64,000 nucleotides of DNA, from the NCBI RefSeq assembly GCF_048820935.1, contig NZ_JBMERD010000001.1, forward strand, positions 124,001 to 188,000, given 5' to 3'. The DNA is from Algicoccus sp048820935 (lineage in GTDB: Bacteria > Pseudomonadota > Gammaproteobacteria > Burkholderiales > Burkholderiaceae_B). Every line of letters starts with the position of its first letter. Position 1 is the first letter of the stretch. The notes under the pieces are model-generated. The model was not told the origin of the DNA. It was given only the letters and a program-made list of their open reading frames with translations, and did no database searches. Of this stretch, positions 8,393 to 17,210 are shown piece after piece. A program made the position numbers and the translations under genes.

Positions 8393-9487
8393 TTAGATTA
8401 GAGCCGCAATTGCATTACCTAAATCTTGAGTACTAGCAGACCCACCAAGGTCTGGTGTTCTAGGTCCATCAATCAGAACCGTTTCAATGGCTTTGACAAT
8501 CTCATCATGCGCTTGGATCCATGCACCCTGCTCTGCCTCTGGCAATCCGCGCCCCAAGAAGTCAAGCATCATGGCACCGGACCAGATCATAGCAATGGGA
8601 TTTGCAATGTTTTTTCCGTAAATGTCGGGCGCTGAACCGTGCACGGGTTCAAATAAAGATGGGAAGAGACGATCTGGGTTGAGGTTGCCGGACGGTGCAA
8701 GACCAATGGTTCCTGTACATGCAGGGCCCAGATCCGACAAAATATCACCAAAGAGGTTGGATGCCACCACCACATCAAAACGATCGGGTTGCAACACAAA
8801 ACGTGCGCACAGAATATCGATGTGATGTTTTTCAGTGGCAACGTCTGGATATTGTTTGCCCATTTCCTCAGCACGACTATCCCAATAAGGCATGCTGATG
8901 GCAATGCCGTTGGATTTGGTTGCGATGGTTAAGGATTTGCGGGCACGTTGGCGAGCCATATCAAAGGCGAATTTAAGAACTCGATCAGTTCCTGTGCGGG
9001 TAAAGACGGCTTCTTGAACCACGATTTCACGGTCAGTGCCTTCAAATAAAACACCGCCTAGTGATGTGTACTCACCTTCAGTGTTTTCACGTACGACCAT
9101 GAAATCAATGTCACCAGCTTTGCGACCGGCCAACGGGCATGGAACCCCATCAAACAAACGTACTGGACGAAGGTTGATGTACTGATCAAATTCGCGACGA
9201 AACTTCAGTAATGAACCCCAGAGTGAGGTGTGATCAGCCACGGTATCAGGCCAGCCCACTGCTCCAAAATAAATCGCATCGCAATCTTTGAGTTGATCTT
9301 TCCAGTCATCTGGCATCATTTGACCGTGTTTGGCGTAATACTCGCAGCTCGCCCATTCGTGATGCTCAAAAGTGAGTTTCAGATTGAGTTTTTTGGCCAC
9401 TTTTTCGAGGATTTTCAAACCCTCAGGCATCACTTCGCGACCAATGCCGTCGCCAGCTAAAACTGCAATACGCATACCTTGACTCAT
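8393..9487 (-). CDS. dmlA: D-malate/tartrate dehydrogenase (decarboxylating), DmlA/TtuC type
   Basis: 364 residues from the ATG at 9487; a TTG two codons earlier has better SD spacing. It is an isocitrate/isopropylmalate dehydrogenase fold closest to E. coli DmlA: GDGIGREVMPEG at the N-terminus, REFDQYINLRPVRLF, VVRENTEGEYTSLGG, the DVVVASNLFGDILSDL metal-binding loop and EPVHGSAPDIYGKNIANP near NAD. By family knowledge it oxidises D-malate to pyruvate and CO2 with NAD+ and also accepts tartrate. No regulator of the DmlR type is adjacent. proC lies 90 bases downstream of the dmlA promoter region on the same strand. Confidence 0.88.
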   Translation of the reverse strand: MSQGMRIAVLAGDGIGREVMPEGLKILEKVAKKLNLKLTFEHHEWASCEYYAKHGQMMPDDWKDQLKDCDAIYFGAVGWPDTVADHTSLWGSLLKFRREFDQYINLRPVRLFDGVPCPLAGRKAGDIDFMVVRENTEGEYTSLGGVLFEGTDREIVVQEAVFTRTGTDRVLKFAFDMARQRARKSLTIATKSNGIAISMPYWDSRAEEMGKQYPDVATEKHHIDILCARFVLQPDRFDVVVASNLFGDILSDLGPACTGTIGLAPSGNLNPDRLFPSLFEPVHGSAPDIYGKNIANPIAMIWSGAMMLDFLGRGLPEAEQGAWIQAHDEIVKAIETVLIDGPRTPDLGGSASTQDLGNAIAALI

Positions 9488-9579
9488 AATCAATTATTCT
9501 CCAGATTCTTATTGATGACGATCTTTAACCGTCGCTCTATTTGTTGCTCTGTTTGCTGTACGGTGTGTGTCGATTACGT

Positions 9580-10416
9580 TCAGATCTGGCCGAACTCATC
9601 AGATAACTCAGCAGCACGGATGTGTGCAGCTTGAACCGCTTTGACGATTGTCTCCATAAAACCCTCTGACTGCAAGACATCCAGTGCCGCCGCGGTCGTT
9701 CCGCCTTTTGAAGTGACGTTTTCTCTTAAGGCGTGGATAGGTTCTTGGCTATTGGCTGCCAGAGCTACCGCACCCTGTACGGTTGCAATCGCAAGGGCTT
9801 TCGCTTCATCTGCGCTTAGGCCAACTTCAACGCCGCCTGCGATGAGCGATTCCAGAAATCGAAACACATAAGCAGGTCCGCTGCCTGAGACAGCAGTGAC
9901 GGCATCAATTTGCGCATCGTTTACGACCCAAACGACTTGCCCTACGCTTTCTAGGACCTGTGTAGCCAGTGCCTGATGAGCTTGATTCACGCCGCTGCCA
10001 GCTGCTAAGCCTGTGACCCCCTGATTTACAAGGGCTGGGGTGTTCGGCATAGCTCGAATGATGTTGGTAAACGGTTGATCCGTTTCACCCAACCAGTTCG
10101 ACAAGCTTGAGAGAGAAATCCCCGCAGCAATGCTAATGACCAGTGTGTCCGGTTTCAAAAATGGACGAATGGCTTGTGTCACAGCATGAAGCTGTTGTGG
10201 CTTGACCGCTAGAACCCAAATGTCACAACCTTCTAAAAAAACATCGGGTTTTGGTCGTGTTTTTAATCCTTGCGTAGCCCAGCGTTCCCGAGTTGGCTCA
10301 TGAATATCCACCACCAGTAATTGGTCAGCTGGCAACCCTTGGCTGAGCAAACCGTTAATTAGTGCGCCGGCCATATTGCCGCCACCCAGAAAGGCAATTC
10401 TAGAAGGTATACTCAC
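9580..10416 (-). CDS. proC: Pyrroline-5-carboxylate reductase
   Basis: 278 residues, normal for ProC. The NADP-binding start is FLGGGNMAGALI (residues 9-20). VLAVKPQQ, SIAAGISLSSL and RAMPNTPALV (about residue 120) follow, and the helical dimer domain carries the family signature around SGSGPAYVF and ENVTSKGGTTAAAL. It catalyses the last step of proline synthesis in the cytoplasm. It is the last gene of a minus-strand run, about 46 bases after ubiA, so it is probably transcribed with ubiA and dps. Confidence 0.95.
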   Translation of the reverse strand: MSIPSRIAFLGGGNMAGALINGLLSQGLPADQLLVVDIHEPTRERWATQGLKTRPKPDVFLEGCDIWVLAVKPQQLHAVTQAIRPFLKPDTLVISIAAGISLSSLSNWLGETDQPFTNIIRAMPNTPALVNQGVTGLAAGSGVNQAHQALATQVLESVGQVVWVVNDAQIDAVTAVSGSGPAYVFRFLESLIAGGVEVGLSADEAKALAIATVQGAVALAANSQEPIHALRENVTSKGGTTAAALDVLQSEGFMETIVKAVQAAHIRAAELSDEFGQI

Positions 10417-10462
10417 AAAAATGCATCCTGAAAAGTTGGGGTCAAAAAATAAGCACCCTACT

Positions 10463-11338
10463 TCAGGCGCTCAATGCATACTCGAGTACAACGCCCGCAA
10501 AAAGCGCAGCACCAAACCAGTTGTTGTGACGGAAAGCGCGGAAACAGGCATCGCGTTCACGATCACGAATCCAGTACAAATGGACACCTGCAATCGCGGC
10601 AGCCACCAACACACCGAGTGCGTATGGCCAACTAAAATCAAGCCAAACACCACACCAAGCCATCAGGGCAAGTGTGAGTCCATAGCAAATGCCAATAGCC
10701 AACACGTCAAACTCGCCAAATGTAATGGCGGCAGTTTTGAGTCCTAATTTCAGATCGTCATTGCGATCCACCATCGCGTATTCGGTGTCGTAGGCCACTG
10801 CCCAGAAGATATTGGCAACCAACAAAATCCACGCAATGGCGGGGACTGTGTCATTGATCGCAGCAAACGCCATGGGAATACCAAAGCCAAAGGCAATCCC
10901 GAGATAGGCCTGCGGTACACCAAATAAGCGTTTCATCAGTGGATATGTGGCCGCAATGGCTAAAGCTACAAATGAAAGCTGGATGGTCAGTGTATTTAAT
11001 AAGAGCACTAAAAAGAATGCGATGAGCGACAGACCGGCTGCAACAAGCAACGCTTCTTTGGGTTGAATCTGACCAGTTGTCAGTACTCGATGCTGCGTGC
11101 GTTCGACATGCAAGTCAAAGTCACGATCAAAGTAATCATTGATTGCACAGCCTGCAGAGCGCATCAAAAATGTGCCAACAACAAAAACGAGGAGGATGGG
11201 CCATGGTGGCACACCTTCGGCCGCAATCCATAGTGCCCAAAGTGTGGGCCAAATGAGCAGCAGTGTGCCAATAGGCTTATCAATACGAACGAGTCGGGCA
11301 TAAAGCCCGACTCGGTGCAATACGGCGCTGTGTCCCAT
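10463..11338 (-). CDS. ubiA: 4-Hydroxybenzoate polyprenyltransferase
   Basis: 291 residues from the ATG at 11338, which shares one base with the dps stop (TAATG), pointing to translational coupling. An earlier start at 11365 would run into dps. The first Asp-rich motif is NDYFDRDFD and the second DTEYAMVDRNDD; both bind Mg-polyprenyl diphosphate. DKPIGTLLLIWPTLWALW is the family N-terminal signature. About eight to nine membrane helices are present. It attaches the polyprenyl tail to 4-hydroxybenzoate in ubiquinone synthesis. The enzyme that makes 4-hydroxybenzoate (ubiC) is encoded about 28 kb away. Confidence 0.93.
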   Translation of the reverse strand: MGHSAVLHRVGLYARLVRIDKPIGTLLLIWPTLWALWIAAEGVPPWPILLVFVVGTFLMRSAGCAINDYFDRDFDLHVERTQHRVLTTGQIQPKEALLVAAGLSLIAFFLVLLLNTLTIQLSFVALAIAATYPLMKRLFGVPQAYLGIAFGFGIPMAFAAINDTVPAIAWILLVANIFWAVAYDTEYAMVDRNDDLKLGLKTAAITFGEFDVLAIGICYGLTLALMAWCGVWLDFSWPYALGVLVAAAIAGVHLYWIRDRERDACFRAFRHNNWFGAALFAGVVLEYALSA

Positions 11339-11826
11339 TACTGCAGCATGGAACGCAACATCCATGCGTTTTTCTCATGCACATCCAGACGCTGCGTGAG
11401 AATGTCAGCGGTTGGCTGATCATTGGCGGCATCGGCTTTTGCAAAGGCAGCACGTGCCGTTTTAGCAACAGCCTCATTGCCTTTGACCAGCATTTCAATC
11501 ATCTCCATGGCGCTAGGCACACCTTGTGGCTCTGCGATGGTTGAAAGCTTGCCATATTCGGCGTAAGTCCCTGGTGCATAGTGACCCAAGGCACGAATAC
11601 GTTCTGCGATTTCATCTAGTGCGTTCCATGTTTCGGTGTACTGATCCATGAACATCTGGTGCAACGCATTAAACATAGGACCCGTCACGTTCCAGTGAAA
11701 ATTGTGGGTCATCAAATACAAAGTGTACGAGTCGGCTAGCAGCTTGGAGAGTTCTTGCGCAACCGCGGCACGATCTTCTGAAGTGATGCCAATATTGATG
11801 GCGGGTGCATTATTTTTATCTGTCAT
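11338..11826 (-). CDS. dps: Dps ferritin-like DNA-protection protein
   Basis: 162 residues, a typical Dps. The ferroxidase centre is split between subunits and visible as THNFHWNVTG (about residue 40-49) and DQYTETWNALDEIAERI. Dps dodecamers oxidise Fe(II) with peroxide, store iron and cover DNA in starved cells. The gene lies directly downstream of oxyR (86-base gap) and is coupled to ubiA by a TAATG overlap. Activation by OxyR is known in E. coli; the adjacency here fits this, but I did not find a clear OxyR box. Confidence 0.93.
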   Translation of the reverse strand: MTDKNNAPAINIGITSEDRAAVAQELSKLLADSYTLYLMTHNFHWNVTGPMFNALHQMFMDQYTETWNALDEIAERIRALGHYAPGTYAEYGKLSTIAEPQGVPSAMEMIEMLVKGNEAVAKTARAAFAKADAANDQPTADILTQRLDVHEKNAWMLRSMLQ

Positions 11827-11912
11827 CGCGTACTCCTTAACATTGTGATTGATGCTTTAAGCATAACATTTTCACGCGTGTTTAAGTGATATTTCCATGG
11901 CAAGAACGCGGC

Positions 11913-12848
11913 TTAAACCATGAGTTCTCGACGTACACCCTGTAAATCGGTGGCCATGATCGCTTCAGCGAGAGCTTCAATTGCTGGTAAGCGCGTAAAT
12001 GTTTTGCGCCAAGCTAAAACAACTTGACGACTGGGCACCGGATCTCTAAACGGAATGTATCGAATCAGCGCTGATTCACTTGGATCCGTGGCAGCCACTG
12101 CGGTTTGCGGCATAACGGTCACCCCAATTCCTGCTGCAACCATATGGCGAATGGTTTCTAGTGAAGAGCCTTCAAATGTGCGTTGCATGCCTTCAGAGGT
12201 ATCTGAATAATGAGAGAGCTCCGGACAGACCCCGAGCACATGATCTCTGAAACAGTGACCACTCCCCAGAAGCAACATGTTTTCTTGTTTGAGCTCGTCG
12301 GCTGCAATGGATTCTTTGTTTGCCCACGGATGTTTGCTCGGGACGGCAACGACAAAGTCTTCTTCATACAGGACTAAGGACTGCAACCCCGCATCGGGTA
12401 AGGGTTCAGCCATAATGGCACAGTCCAATTCACCTTGACGTACGAGCTCAATCAATCTGACCGTAAAGTTTTCTTGCAAAATCAAAGGCATTTGTGGTGT
12501 CTTTTGAATTTGCAAAGGGATCAGTTTAGGTAAAAGATACGGCCCGATTGTATAAATTACGCCAACATGTAAAGGCCCGGCCAATGGATCGTGACCCAAA
12601 CGGGCGATGTCACGAATAGTTTCACTTTCCTGTAGGACTTTGTGCGCTTGCGCAACGATTCTTTGTCCAATCGGGGTCATGCTGACTTCTGCCCCACCGC
12701 GCTCAAACAAAGTCACACCCAGTTTGTCCTCTAATTTACGAATGGCAACAGATAGCGTTGGCTGACTCACAAAACAGCTTTCTGCTGCTTTCCCAAAATG
12801 GCGTTCTCTGGCTAATGCCACGATATATTTCAATTCCGTTAATGTCAC
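11913..12848 (-). CDS. oxyR: OxyR, peroxide-sensing LysR-type regulator
   Basis: 311 residues. The winged helix-turn-helix is at 1-60 (TELKYIVALARERHFGKAA then FVSQPTLSVAIRKLE). The regulatory domain holds the two redox cysteines in GSGHCFRDHVLGVCPE, nine residues apart as in E. coli Cys199/Cys208, and this is what separates OxyR from other LysR proteins. Oxidation by H2O2 forms the disulfide and switches target genes. It lies 28 bases after recG and before dps, so peroxide sensing sits between a DNA repair helicase and a DNA-protection gene. Confidence 0.95.
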   Translation of the reverse strand: MTLTELKYIVALARERHFGKAAESCFVSQPTLSVAIRKLEDKLGVTLFERGGAEVSMTPIGQRIVAQAHKVLQESETIRDIARLGHDPLAGPLHVGVIYTIGPYLLPKLIPLQIQKTPQMPLILQENFTVRLIELVRQGELDCAIMAEPLPDAGLQSLVLYEEDFVVAVPSKHPWANKESIAADELKQENMLLLGSGHCFRDHVLGVCPELSHYSDTSEGMQRTFEGSSLETIRHMVAAGIGVTVMPQTAVAATDPSESALIRYIPFRDPVPSRQVVLAWRKTFTRLPAIEALAEAIMATDLQGVRRELMV

Positions 12849-12876
12849 TACCTACTCCATCGGTTGACCTAAAAGT

Positions 12877-14919
12877 TCAACCATTTAAATAGCTATGTCG
12901 GTTCGGCATCCAGCGATCAAGATGGGCTTGTGCAGATTCGGGATGATTTTCAAGCAGTTTGGTTGCCAGCGCCCTTGCCTGCTCCACCCAATAAGCATCT
13001 GCCTGATAGTCGGCAAATCGGAGTAAGGCCAAACCAGATTGTCGTGCGCCCAAAAATTCACCAGGTCCGCGTAATTGCAGATCACGCTCGGCAATCTTAA
13101 AACCATCGTCCGTTTCATACATGGCGCGAAGACGCTCACGTGCAATTTTTGAAAGCGGCTCTTCGAACATTAGAACGCATATTGACGCCCTTTCCCCACG
13201 ACCAACCCTGCCGCGCAACTGATGGAGTTGCGCCAAACCAAATCGTTGTGCGTCTTCAATCACCATTAATGCGGCATTCGGTACATCCACGCCCACCTCA
13301 ATCACGGTGGTGGTCACGAGCAAATCCAATTCATGTTCAGCAAAAGCTCGCATGACTTCACTTTTCTGAGCGGCGGGCAAACGACCGTGCACCAATCCGA
13401 TGCGTACATGTGGCAGGGCTTCTTGCAACATTTCAAAGGCTAGTGTGGCGGTTTGTAGTTCAAGTGTTTCACTTTCTTCGATGAGCGGACACACCCAGTA
13501 AATCTGACCACCCTCTTCAATGGCGTTGGAAATCCCAGCAATCACTTCGTCGCGGCGTGCTTGGTTAATGAGCTTGGTGACAATTGGTGTGCGACCTGGC
13601 GGGCGTTCATCGATGACAGAGACGTCCAAATCTGCAAAAAATGTCATAGCCAACGTGCGAGGAATCGGTGTGGCACTCATTGACAACTGATGTGGAAAGA
13701 TATTGGCTTTTTCTGACAAGGTCAGGCGCTGCATCACCCCAAACCGGTGTTGTTCGTCAATGATGGCTAGACCCAAATCATGAAACGCCACGCCTTGCTG
13801 AATCAAAGCTTGGGTGCCCACGATTAAATGCGCTTCACCGTTGGCAATTTGTGCCAGTGTTTCTCTTTTTTGCCGAGCACCTAAAGCACCATAAAGCCAC
13901 ACGCAACGGAGGCCGACCAATTCCGACCACTGATGAAACTTTTGAAACAACTGTTCTGAGAGGATTTCAGTCGGGGCCATGATGGCGGCTTGTTTGCCGT
14001 TTTCGACGGCCCTTAAAGCTGCCAACATAGCCACAATGGTTTTGCCACTACCCACATCGCCTTGCAATAAACGATGCATCGGGTAGTTCAGCGTCATGTC
14101 GTGATGAATTTGATCCAGACACCTAGTTTGCGCATTTGTTAACGTAAACGCCAACTGCGCCATCAATTGCTCAGTGAGTGATACTTGCGGAGGCACGGGT
14201 GCCTTCAGCGGAATGGCCTGCCGATGATGGCGAGCATAGCGGGCAGTGGCCAAACTGAGTTGCTGCGCTAGAAGTTCATCGAACTTGACCCGAACCCAAG
14301 CTGGATGGGTTCTCGACTCTAACGCATCGAGGTTTTCAGCCGGTGTTGGGGCATGCAAAATATGCACAGCGCGCGCAAAAGGCATGAGACCAAGCGGTTC
14401 ATAAAACTCAGCACTGACCACCTCATCGAGCGTTGTGCTATCGATAGCTTTGCGCACTGCGTTGGCAATTTGCTTTTGACCTAAGCCATCGGCAGAGGGA
14501 TAAATCGCTGTTAATGTTGTCGAGAGTGGCGCGTTGCAAACACTGACTTTAGGGTGCACCATTTCCAGCGTATGAAAGCCATGGCGCACCTCACCGCGAA
14601 TTCTCCAGCGCTTGCCAGACTGCATTTGTTCGCGCTGACTCGGATAAAAATTGAGCCATCGTAATTGAATCTGACCACTATCATCTCGCACTGTCGCTAC
14701 TAATTGACGTCGAGGCCGAAAAAGAACTTCTGAATGTGTCACCTCGGCTTCGATTTGAACAGATTGACCTGCTCGAGCTCTTGCGATGGGCATGACACGG
14801 GTTTCGTCTTCATAGCGTAAAGGGAAGTGCAAGACAAGATCCATTTGGGACGTCAGTCCCAAACGAGTCAGAACGCTGGCAGATGAAGTGGTTTTAGTCG
14901 CTTTTTTAGGAGAAGACAT
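12877..14919 (-). CDS. recG: ATP-dependent DNA helicase RecG
   Basis: 680 residues, the usual length. The N-terminal wedge/OB domain spans about 50-150. The superfamily 2 motor has Walker A GDVGSGKT (287-294), DEQH (389-392), the SATPIPRTLA motif III, and ERPPGRTPI and LLVTTTVIEVGVDVPNA in the second RecA-like lobe, then QLRGRVGRG (motif VI). The TRG region follows with FGLAQLHQ and GFKIAERDLQLRGPGEFLG. It remodels stalled forks and branched DNA. It is the first gene of a minus-strand run with oxyR. Confidence 0.96.
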   Translation of the reverse strand: MSSPKKATKTTSSASVLTRLGLTSQMDLVLHFPLRYEDETRVMPIARARAGQSVQIEAEVTHSEVLFRPRRQLVATVRDDSGQIQLRWLNFYPSQREQMQSGKRWRIRGEVRHGFHTLEMVHPKVSVCNAPLSTTLTAIYPSADGLGQKQIANAVRKAIDSTTLDEVVSAEFYEPLGLMPFARAVHILHAPTPAENLDALESRTHPAWVRVKFDELLAQQLSLATARYARHHRQAIPLKAPVPPQVSLTEQLMAQLAFTLTNAQTRCLDQIHHDMTLNYPMHRLLQGDVGSGKTIVAMLAALRAVENGKQAAIMAPTEILSEQLFQKFHQWSELVGLRCVWLYGALGARQKRETLAQIANGEAHLIVGTQALIQQGVAFHDLGLAIIDEQHRFGVMQRLTLSEKANIFPHQLSMSATPIPRTLAMTFFADLDVSVIDERPPGRTPIVTKLINQARRDEVIAGISNAIEEGGQIYWVCPLIEESETLELQTATLAFEMLQEALPHVRIGLVHGRLPAAQKSEVMRAFAEHELDLLVTTTVIEVGVDVPNAALMVIEDAQRFGLAQLHQLRGRVGRGERASICVLMFEEPLSKIARERLRAMYETDDGFKIAERDLQLRGPGEFLGARQSGLALLRFADYQADAYWVEQARALATKLLENHPESAQAHLDRWMPNRHSYLNG

Positions 14920-14947
14920 CCGAGACGCTGTGTGTTACGGATAAAAA

Positions 14948-15334
14948 CTAAACAACGACCACTGCGTCGACCTCAAACGAGGCACCTTTGGGCAAGCTCG
15001 ACACACCCAAGGTAGAACGTGCCGGATAGGGTTCATCAAACACTTCAGCCATGATCGTATTGACCTCCCCGAAGCGAGATAAGTCTGTGAGATACAGCGT
15101 GAGCTTTACCACATCGGTGCGTTGAGCACCGCAGGCTTCAATCACGGCGAGCAAGTTGTCAAAAGCCTGACGGACTTGGTTGTGAAAGCTGCTTTCAACC
15201 AACGATCCACTTTGTGGCTCAAGACCAATCTGACCAGACAGATAGTACGTTGTGCCTTTGGCGGCACCCACTGCCTGAGAATACGGACCGACGGCGCTGG
15301 GGGCCTGATCGCTGTGAATAATTTGATGGCTCAT
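14948..15334 (-). CDS. ridA: RidA-family 2-iminoacid deaminase
   Basis: 128 residues from the ATG at 15334, with GAGG 8 bases upstream. The reading frame stays open 10 codons further to 15364, but that extension is not part of the family. Motifs match RidA: DQAPSAVGPYSQAV, YLSGQIG, VVKLTLYLTDL, and YPARSTLGVSSLPKGASFEVDAV, whose Arg and Glu bind the substrate carboxylate and a catalytic water. RidA hydrolyses reactive enamines/imines released by PLP enzymes such as threonine dehydratase. It lies 28 bases upstream of recG. Confidence 0.92.
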   Translation of the reverse strand: MSHQIIHSDQAPSAVGPYSQAVGAAKGTTYYLSGQIGLEPQSGSLVESSFHNQVRQAFDNLLAVIEACGAQRTDVVKLTLYLTDLSRFGEVNTIMAEVFDEPYPARSTLGVSSLPKGASFEVDAVVVV

Positions 15335-15541
15335 AGAGAAGACCTCATTCAGGTAACTTGTCATGGCTAAATATTCAGATTGATCACAAACGGATTGTTT
15401 AGATCATCTGTGCTTTAAAACCATGGTTTCTTTGTGTTTGCTTGTACTGAATCTTATCTGAAATTTCATGGAAAAGCCGAGATCACGAGCACTTTCTATC
15501 CACCAATGAGGTCTTTACTGTGATTTCTCGGCATCACCATG

Positions 15542-15573
15542 ACTTCAGCGGATGTGCATTGATCCGCTGAAGT
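15542..15573. terminator. Hairpin downstream of glnA
   Basis: A perfect 12-bp inverted repeat, ACTTCAGCGGAT (15542-15553) with 15562-15573, and an 8-base loop, 13 bases past the glnA stop. There is no T-run. A second imperfect GCCGAGA...TCTCGGC pair lies just beyond. It is likely the 3' end of the glnA transcript. Confidence 0.55.
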
Positions 15574-15585
15574 GTTAGAAAGCTT

Positions 15586-16995
15586 TTAAAGGCTGTAGTA
15601 CATATCAAATTCAACGGGGTGGGTTGTCATGCGCAAACGCGTGACTTCCTGCATTTTTAGATCAATGTACGCATCAATCATGTCATGGCTAAAGACACCG
15701 CCTCGGGTCAAGAACTCACGATCCTGATCCAAAGCTTCAAGTGCTTGCTCTAAAGAACTACAAACCGTTGGAATTTTGGCGTTCTCTTCCGGTGGCAGGT
15801 CGTATAAGTTCTTGTCTGCGGGGTCGCCTGGATGAATTCGGTTCTGAACACCATCAAGACCCGCCATCATCAAAGCAGAAAATGCGAGATAGGGATTGGC
15901 TAATGGATCTGGGAAGCGAGCTTCGACGCGACGCCCTTTTGGATTGCTCACATAAGGTATGCGAATGGATGCAGACCGGTTTCTAGCTGAGTAAGCCAGT
16001 TTCACAGGCGCTTCAAAATGAGGTACCAAACGCTTATAGGAGTTGGTGCCTGGGTTGGTGATGGCGTTCAGTGCGCGGGCATGGCGAATAATGCCACCAA
16101 TGTAGAACAAAGCGAACTCAGATAATCCAGCGTAACCGTCTCCAGCAAAGAGGTTTTGGCCATCTTTCCAGATGGATTGATGCACATGCATGCCAGAACC
16201 ATTGTCACCGACAATGGGTTTGGGCATAAACGTGGCTGTTTTGCCATAGGCGTGTGCCACATTGTGGACGGTGTATTTCAAGATTTGGTTCCAGTCAGCA
16301 CGTTGCACTAAGGTGTTAAACACCGTACCAATCTCGAGTTGCCCGGCGCCACCCACCTCATGGTGGTGGACTTCAACACCCACGCCCTGCTCTTCAAGGA
16401 GCAGACACATTTCGGAACGTAAATCGTGATGACTGTCGACGGGTGGAACGGGCACGTAGCCCCCTTTTGTCTGCGGACGGTGGCCTAGATTGCCACCTGG
16501 AAACTCAATGCCACGACTCCAAGCACCGGTTTCTGAATGGATTTTGACAAAACAGCCAGAGAGACCATCGTCCCAAGTGACGCCATCAAACACAAAGAAT
16601 TCGGGCTCAGGCCCAAAATAAGCGGTATCACCTAATCCAGTTGACTGCAAATAAGCTTCGGCGCGCTTGGCTAAAGAACGCGGGTCGCGATCGTATCCCT
16701 TCATATCGACCGGGTCGACAACATCACAGGTCAGAATGAGGGTCGGTTCTTCGCGAAATGGATCCAACCGGGCTGTGTTGGGATCAGGCATCATCAGCAT
16801 GTCTGATGCTTCAATACCCTTCCAGCCTGCCAGTGAGGATCCATCAAAAGGCTGACCCGATTCTAGGCTATCCTCATCGACTGTATGCGCGGGTACCGTC
16901 AGATGGTGTTCTTTACCGAGTGTGTCAGTAAAACGAAAATCAACAAATTTAACGTTGTGTTCGGCAATTTGTTTGAGAACGGCTTGTATATCCAT
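15586..16995 (-). CDS. glnA: Glutamine synthetase, type I
   Basis: 469 residues, a GSI-beta enzyme. Seen are FTDTLGKEHH, DGSSLAGW (residues 51-58), the metal ligands in GPEPEFFVF (128-136), EVGGAGQLEIGT, GSGMHVHQS, NSYKRLVPHFEAP and the adenylylation tyrosine Tyr398 in NLYDLPPEE. It makes glutamine from glutamate, ammonia and ATP, and the Tyr398 site implies control by GlnE. No ntrB or ntrC gene follows in this window. The 215-base spacer upstream must hold its promoter; I did not find a convincing sigma-54 site there. Confidence 0.97.
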   Translation of the reverse strand: MDIQAVLKQIAEHNVKFVDFRFTDTLGKEHHLTVPAHTVDEDSLESGQPFDGSSLAGWKGIEASDMLMMPDPNTARLDPFREEPTLILTCDVVDPVDMKGYDRDPRSLAKRAEAYLQSTGLGDTAYFGPEPEFFVFDGVTWDDGLSGCFVKIHSETGAWSRGIEFPGGNLGHRPQTKGGYVPVPPVDSHHDLRSEMCLLLEEQGVGVEVHHHEVGGAGQLEIGTVFNTLVQRADWNQILKYTVHNVAHAYGKTATFMPKPIVGDNGSGMHVHQSIWKDGQNLFAGDGYAGLSEFALFYIGGIIRHARALNAITNPGTNSYKRLVPHFEAPVKLAYSARNRSASIRIPYVSNPKGRRVEARFPDPLANPYLAFSALMMAGLDGVQNRIHPGDPADKNLYDLPPEENAKIPTVCSSLEQALEALDQDREFLTRGGVFSHDMIDAYIDLKMQEVTRLRMTTHPVEFDMYYSL

Positions 16996-17210
16996 CTGTT
17001 ATTGTGCGGGAAACTTGAGGCGTGCCAAGTTTGATAGTCTGACACTGCGCTGTGTCTGATACCCGCTTCCTCCGGTTTGCTTGTGGCTATCAACTGATTA
17101 ATCGGTGCGACTGCGTCCCTATCCGTATCTGGACTGACGATCAGCCTTTAAAACTGTCGAGATTGCAATATTGAAATCAATCTCTTAGCTCAGGTGTATT
17201 TTCCCATATC

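Noticed and set aside
17000..17040. A sigma-54-like TGGCAC upstream of glnA (minus strand, 17022-17027)
   Set aside because: The -12 element is absent: the expected TTGC position reads AAGTT, and the site is only about 27 bases from the start codon.
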